Shown here: positions 39,841 to 41,577 of the stretch, one piece after another | How the letters are laid out: each line of letters starts with the position of its first letter | Position numbering within the stretch: position 1 is the stretch's first letter | Source: Bacillota bacterium | Lineage (GTDB): Bacteria; Bacillota; Clostridia; Oscillospirales; Oscillospiraceae | Direction of reading: 5' to 3' | DNA: 41,577 nt | Assembly (NCBI GenBank): GCA_021200975.1 | Contig: JAJQFT010000099.1 | Coordinates: 1-41,577 of the forward strand | Notes under the pieces: generated by a model | Databases searched by the model: none | The model's input: the letters and a program-made list of their open reading frames with translations, nothing else | What the model was told of the DNA's origin: nothing | Translations under genes and position numbers: made by a program

Positions 39841-40365
39841 TCAGGACTGACCCGGCAGCGACAGCGTTACCGTAACATCCCCGTCCCCGAGCAGCTCTCT
39901 GAGCGCCCCGGCGGTAATGCCTTGTATTTTTCCGAGCCTTGTGAAGCTCCACGAATTTGTATCGTAGTAGATAACAAAGGAATTTCCCTGATAGAGAATC
40001 AGGTCGCCCGCCTCCGTGCTAGTCTGCCGGTCGTTCCTCGGCAGATCCGTCCCCAGGGAGCCGACCTTTTCCATATCCCCGTAATCCTGCATTTTAATTG
40101 TAAGCGGGCCGTCCGCAAGCAGCTCCAGCAGAGCGGACACAGAGGAGTTTTCCTCCATGACCGCCGTAAGCGCTGTGCCGTTGACTGTAAGAATCATAAT
40201 CGTATCCTCCGGATTCTCCGCCGCCGGATCGGCGGCTTTTTCGCTTTCTGTGGCCTCCACTGCCGCGGGCGCCGTGCTTTCGGGCGCATCTCTCAGCCCT
40301 CCGCACCCGGAAAACGCTGCCGCAAGGAATGCCGCCAAAAACAAAAATAGGATTCTACTTTTCAT
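39841..40365 (-). CDS. Cyclophilin-like fold lipoprotein
   Basis: The start MKSRILFLFLAAFLAAAFS (ATG at 40363-40365, AAAGGAAA upstream) leads to a lipobox ending FSGC with Cys at about residue 21. An Ala/Glu/Pro-rich linker of about 35 residues follows, then a domain of about 115 residues (MILTVNGTALTAVMEENSSV, MQDYGDMEKVGSLGTDLPRND, GDLILYQGNSFVIYYDTNSWSFTRLGKI) of the cyclophilin-like type (PF18050-like). These domains lack known prolyl isomerase activity. It is probably anchored outside the membrane. It heads the three-gene operon opposite the LysR gene. Confidence 0.82.
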   Translation of the reverse strand: MKSRILFLFLAAFLAAAFSGCGGLRDAPESTAPAAVEATESEKAADPAAENPEDTIMILTVNGTALTAVMEENSSVSALLELLADGPLTIKMQDYGDMEKVGSLGTDLPRNDRQTSTEAGDLILYQGNSFVIYYDTNSWSFTRLGKIQGITAGALRELLGDGDVTVTLSLPGQS

Positions 40366-40489
40366 TCCATTTTCCTTTTTCAAATTCCTGCCATTTGTTC
40401 GGAAACTCCTCAGATGGATATCGTTCGATTTTATAATAGCATATCCCACTCAAAATTACAAATACTTTCTTTGATGCCGATTCTATGCC

Positions 40490-40518
40490 TTGCAACTATG
40501 GATTTTTTCTGATATACT
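40490..40518 (+). promoter_or_regulatory. Promoter of the LysR regulator gene
   Basis: TTGCAA (40490-40495), a 17-base spacer and TATACT (40513-40518) lie 31 bases before the start codon. On the minus strand, TTGTAA and TATTAT with an 18-base spacer may form the divergent promoter of the cyclophilin operon. The 184-base gap is the expected site of LysR control; no clear T-N11-A palindrome was confirmed. Confidence 0.65.
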
Positions 40519-40549
40519 TAAGGAAATCGACAGATTAGGAGGCAATGCT

Positions 40550-41437
40550 ATGGATTTGCGGGTACTGCGATATTTTCTGACGGTCGTGCGCGAGCAGAGC
40601 GTCAGCGGCGCGGCGGAAGCCCTGCATCTGACCCAGCCAACCCTCTCCCGGCAGCTTAAGGAGCTGGAGGAGGAGTTTGGCGCGCAGCTTTTCATTCGCG
40701 GTAATCGTTCTCAGAAAATAACCCTGACGGAGAAGGGGATGCTCCTGCGCCGCAGAGCCGAGGAGCTGATTGCGCTGGCCGATACCACGCGTGAGGAGAT
40801 GCTGCTGCGGGATGCCGAAATTGGCGGCGACCTAAAAATCGGCGGTGGCGAATCCGCCGGGATGCGCCTTGTCGCCAAAGCTGCCAGCGAGTTAAAGGTG
40901 CTCTATCCGGGCATTCGCCTTCACCTGTTCAGCGGGAACGCGGCGGATGTAAAGGAGCGCTTGGAAAGCGGGCTGCTGGATTTTGGGGTGTTCATTGGGC
41001 CATACAGCCTGGAAGCGTACCATACCCTGCGCCTGTCGGAAACGGATTCCTGGGGGCTGCTGGTGCGGGAGGATTCTCCGCTTGCGGAAAAAAGCGCCAT
41101 TGCGCCGGAGCTGCTGGCGGGAATTCCCCTGATTGTCTCCCGTCAGGAGCTTGCGGTGCATTCTCTGGGCGAATGGGTTGGCGTTGCGCCGGAGAAGCTG
41201 AACATTGTGGCCACTTATAATCTGCTTTTCAACGCCTCTCTGCTGGTGGAGGCCGGGTTGGGACACGCGCTGTGCTTAGGCGGCATCGTGAATACGGCAG
41301 GCACGCCGCTGCGCTATGTGCCGCTGGAGCGATCGGCCGAGCTTCCCCTGTCCCTGGCATGGAAGAAATACCAGAAGCTGACAAAACCGGCGGAGGTATT
41401 CCTTTTGAAAATGCGGGAATTGTGCAATGGCGCATAG
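40550..41437 (+). CDS. LysR family transcriptional regulator
   Basis: The start MDLRVLRYFLTVVREQSVSG (ATG at 40550, AGGAGG upstream) gives 295 residues, a normal LysR length. The winged helix is AAEALHLTQPTLSRQLKELEEEFG. The effector domain follows (GGDLKIGGGESAGMRLVAKA; LFNASLLVEAGLGHALCLGG). It is divergent from the cyclophilin-CMD-hydrolase operon and most likely regulates it. The inducer is unknown. Confidence 0.93.
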   Translation: MDLRVLRYFLTVVREQSVSGAAEALHLTQPTLSRQLKELEEEFGAQLFIRGNRSQKITLTEKGMLLRRRAEELIALADTTREEMLLRDAEIGGDLKIGGGESAGMRLVAKAASELKVLYPGIRLHLFSGNAADVKERLESGLLDFGVFIGPYSLEAYHTLRLSETDSWGLLVREDSPLAEKSAIAPELLAGIPLIVSRQELAVHSLGEWVGVAPEKLNIVATYNLLFNASLLVEAGLGHALCLGGIVNTAGTPLRYVPLERSAELPLSLAWKKYQKLTKPAEVFLLKMRELCNGA

Positions 41438-41529
41438 CTGCGGCTGCGCCGCGGTCTTGCAGGAGCGCAGGAGGGTAAGCCGAAAAGCCCGCCGATTGCC
41501 CGGCAAGCTTTCCCTCCCCTTCCCCGAAA

Positions 41530-41546
41530 TTGTCGAAAAATGTCGA
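41530..41546 (+). promoter_or_regulatory. Tandem Spo0A-box-like sites at the right edge
   Basis: TTGTCGAAA (41530-41538) matches the Spo0A box core TGTCGAA, and a second TGTCGA starts exactly ten bases later (41541-41546), the spacing of tandem boxes bound by a Spo0A dimer. A possible -35 (TTGCAT) begins about ten bases further on. The target gene would be right of the window. Confidence 0.45.
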
Positions 41547-41577
41547 TGAAAAGTGCTTGCATTTGGCCAAAAGGTGT

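Noticed and set aside
41438-41529. A terminator after the LysR gene.
   Set aside because: GC-rich short repeats occur, but no stem followed by a T run could be confirmed.

Overview
The window looks like part of the chromosome of a GC-rich, spore-forming-lineage anaerobic Firmicute (class Clostridia, probably a gut organism). Reasons: a Spo0A-type DNA-binding domain at the left edge, strong AGGAGG ribosome sites, clostridial-type regulators and ABC transporters, and a large set of plant-glycan hydrolases. No rRNA, tRNA, CRISPR array or intact insertion sequence was seen.

Layout. 1-321: 3' end of a Spo0A-like gene. 363-2602: a lower-GC remnant of a lantibiotic-immunity type locus (permeases plus histidine kinase), broken by several frameshifts and with its kinase fragment on the opposite strand. 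2763-4954: a TetR regulator divergent from a transporter that fuses a TauE/SafE domain to a polyprenol/phytol-kinase-like domain; a perfect 22-base palindrome lies in the spacer of the transporter promoter. 5079-34040: about 29 kb with 22 genes all on the minus strand, mostly overlapping or closely spaced. Read 5' to 3' these are an Opp/Dpp-type ABC importer, a HAD protein, GH105, GH38, a ROK kinase, an uncharacterised (alpha/alpha)6-like protein, GH2, GH43, then iolE, iolB, iolD, iolG, then a type II (archaeal-type) GAPDH, a PGK homologue, a LarA racemase, a split transketolase and a malic enzyme. 34353-37838 (plus strand): GH28, an AraC regulator and a YihS-like sugar isomerase. 38044-40365 (minus): alpha/beta-hydrolase, CMD-cupin fusion and cyclophilin-like lipoprotein, divergent from a LysR regulator (40550-41437). 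The right edge carries what look like two tandem Spo0A boxes.

Main proposal. The last ten genes of the minus-strand run appear to form a complete inositol-fermentation route that does not use the usual IolC kinase and IolJ aldolase, neither of which is present here. IolG, IolE, IolD and IolB would make 2-deoxy-5-keto-D-gluconate (DKG). Turned end for end, DKG is a ketose with HOCH2-CO- and D-threo hydroxyls, the configuration transketolase accepts. Removal of the two-carbon ketol by the split transketolase would leave D-malic semialdehyde, which is D-glyceraldehyde-3-phosphate with -COO(-) in place of the phosphate ester. The GAPDH homologue could oxidise it to malyl phosphate and the PGK homologue could make ATP and D-malate. 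The LarA homologue would then racemise D- to L-malate, and malic enzyme would give pyruvate and CO2. Each gene in the run has a step, and the stereochemistry predicts the need for a racemase. This is inference from gene content and chemistry, not proven function; I do not know of a published pathway of this form.

The upstream hydrolases and ABC importer probably supply sugars, and perhaps inositol glycosides, from plant material. The YihS-like isomerase and ROK kinase could handle mannose released by GH38.
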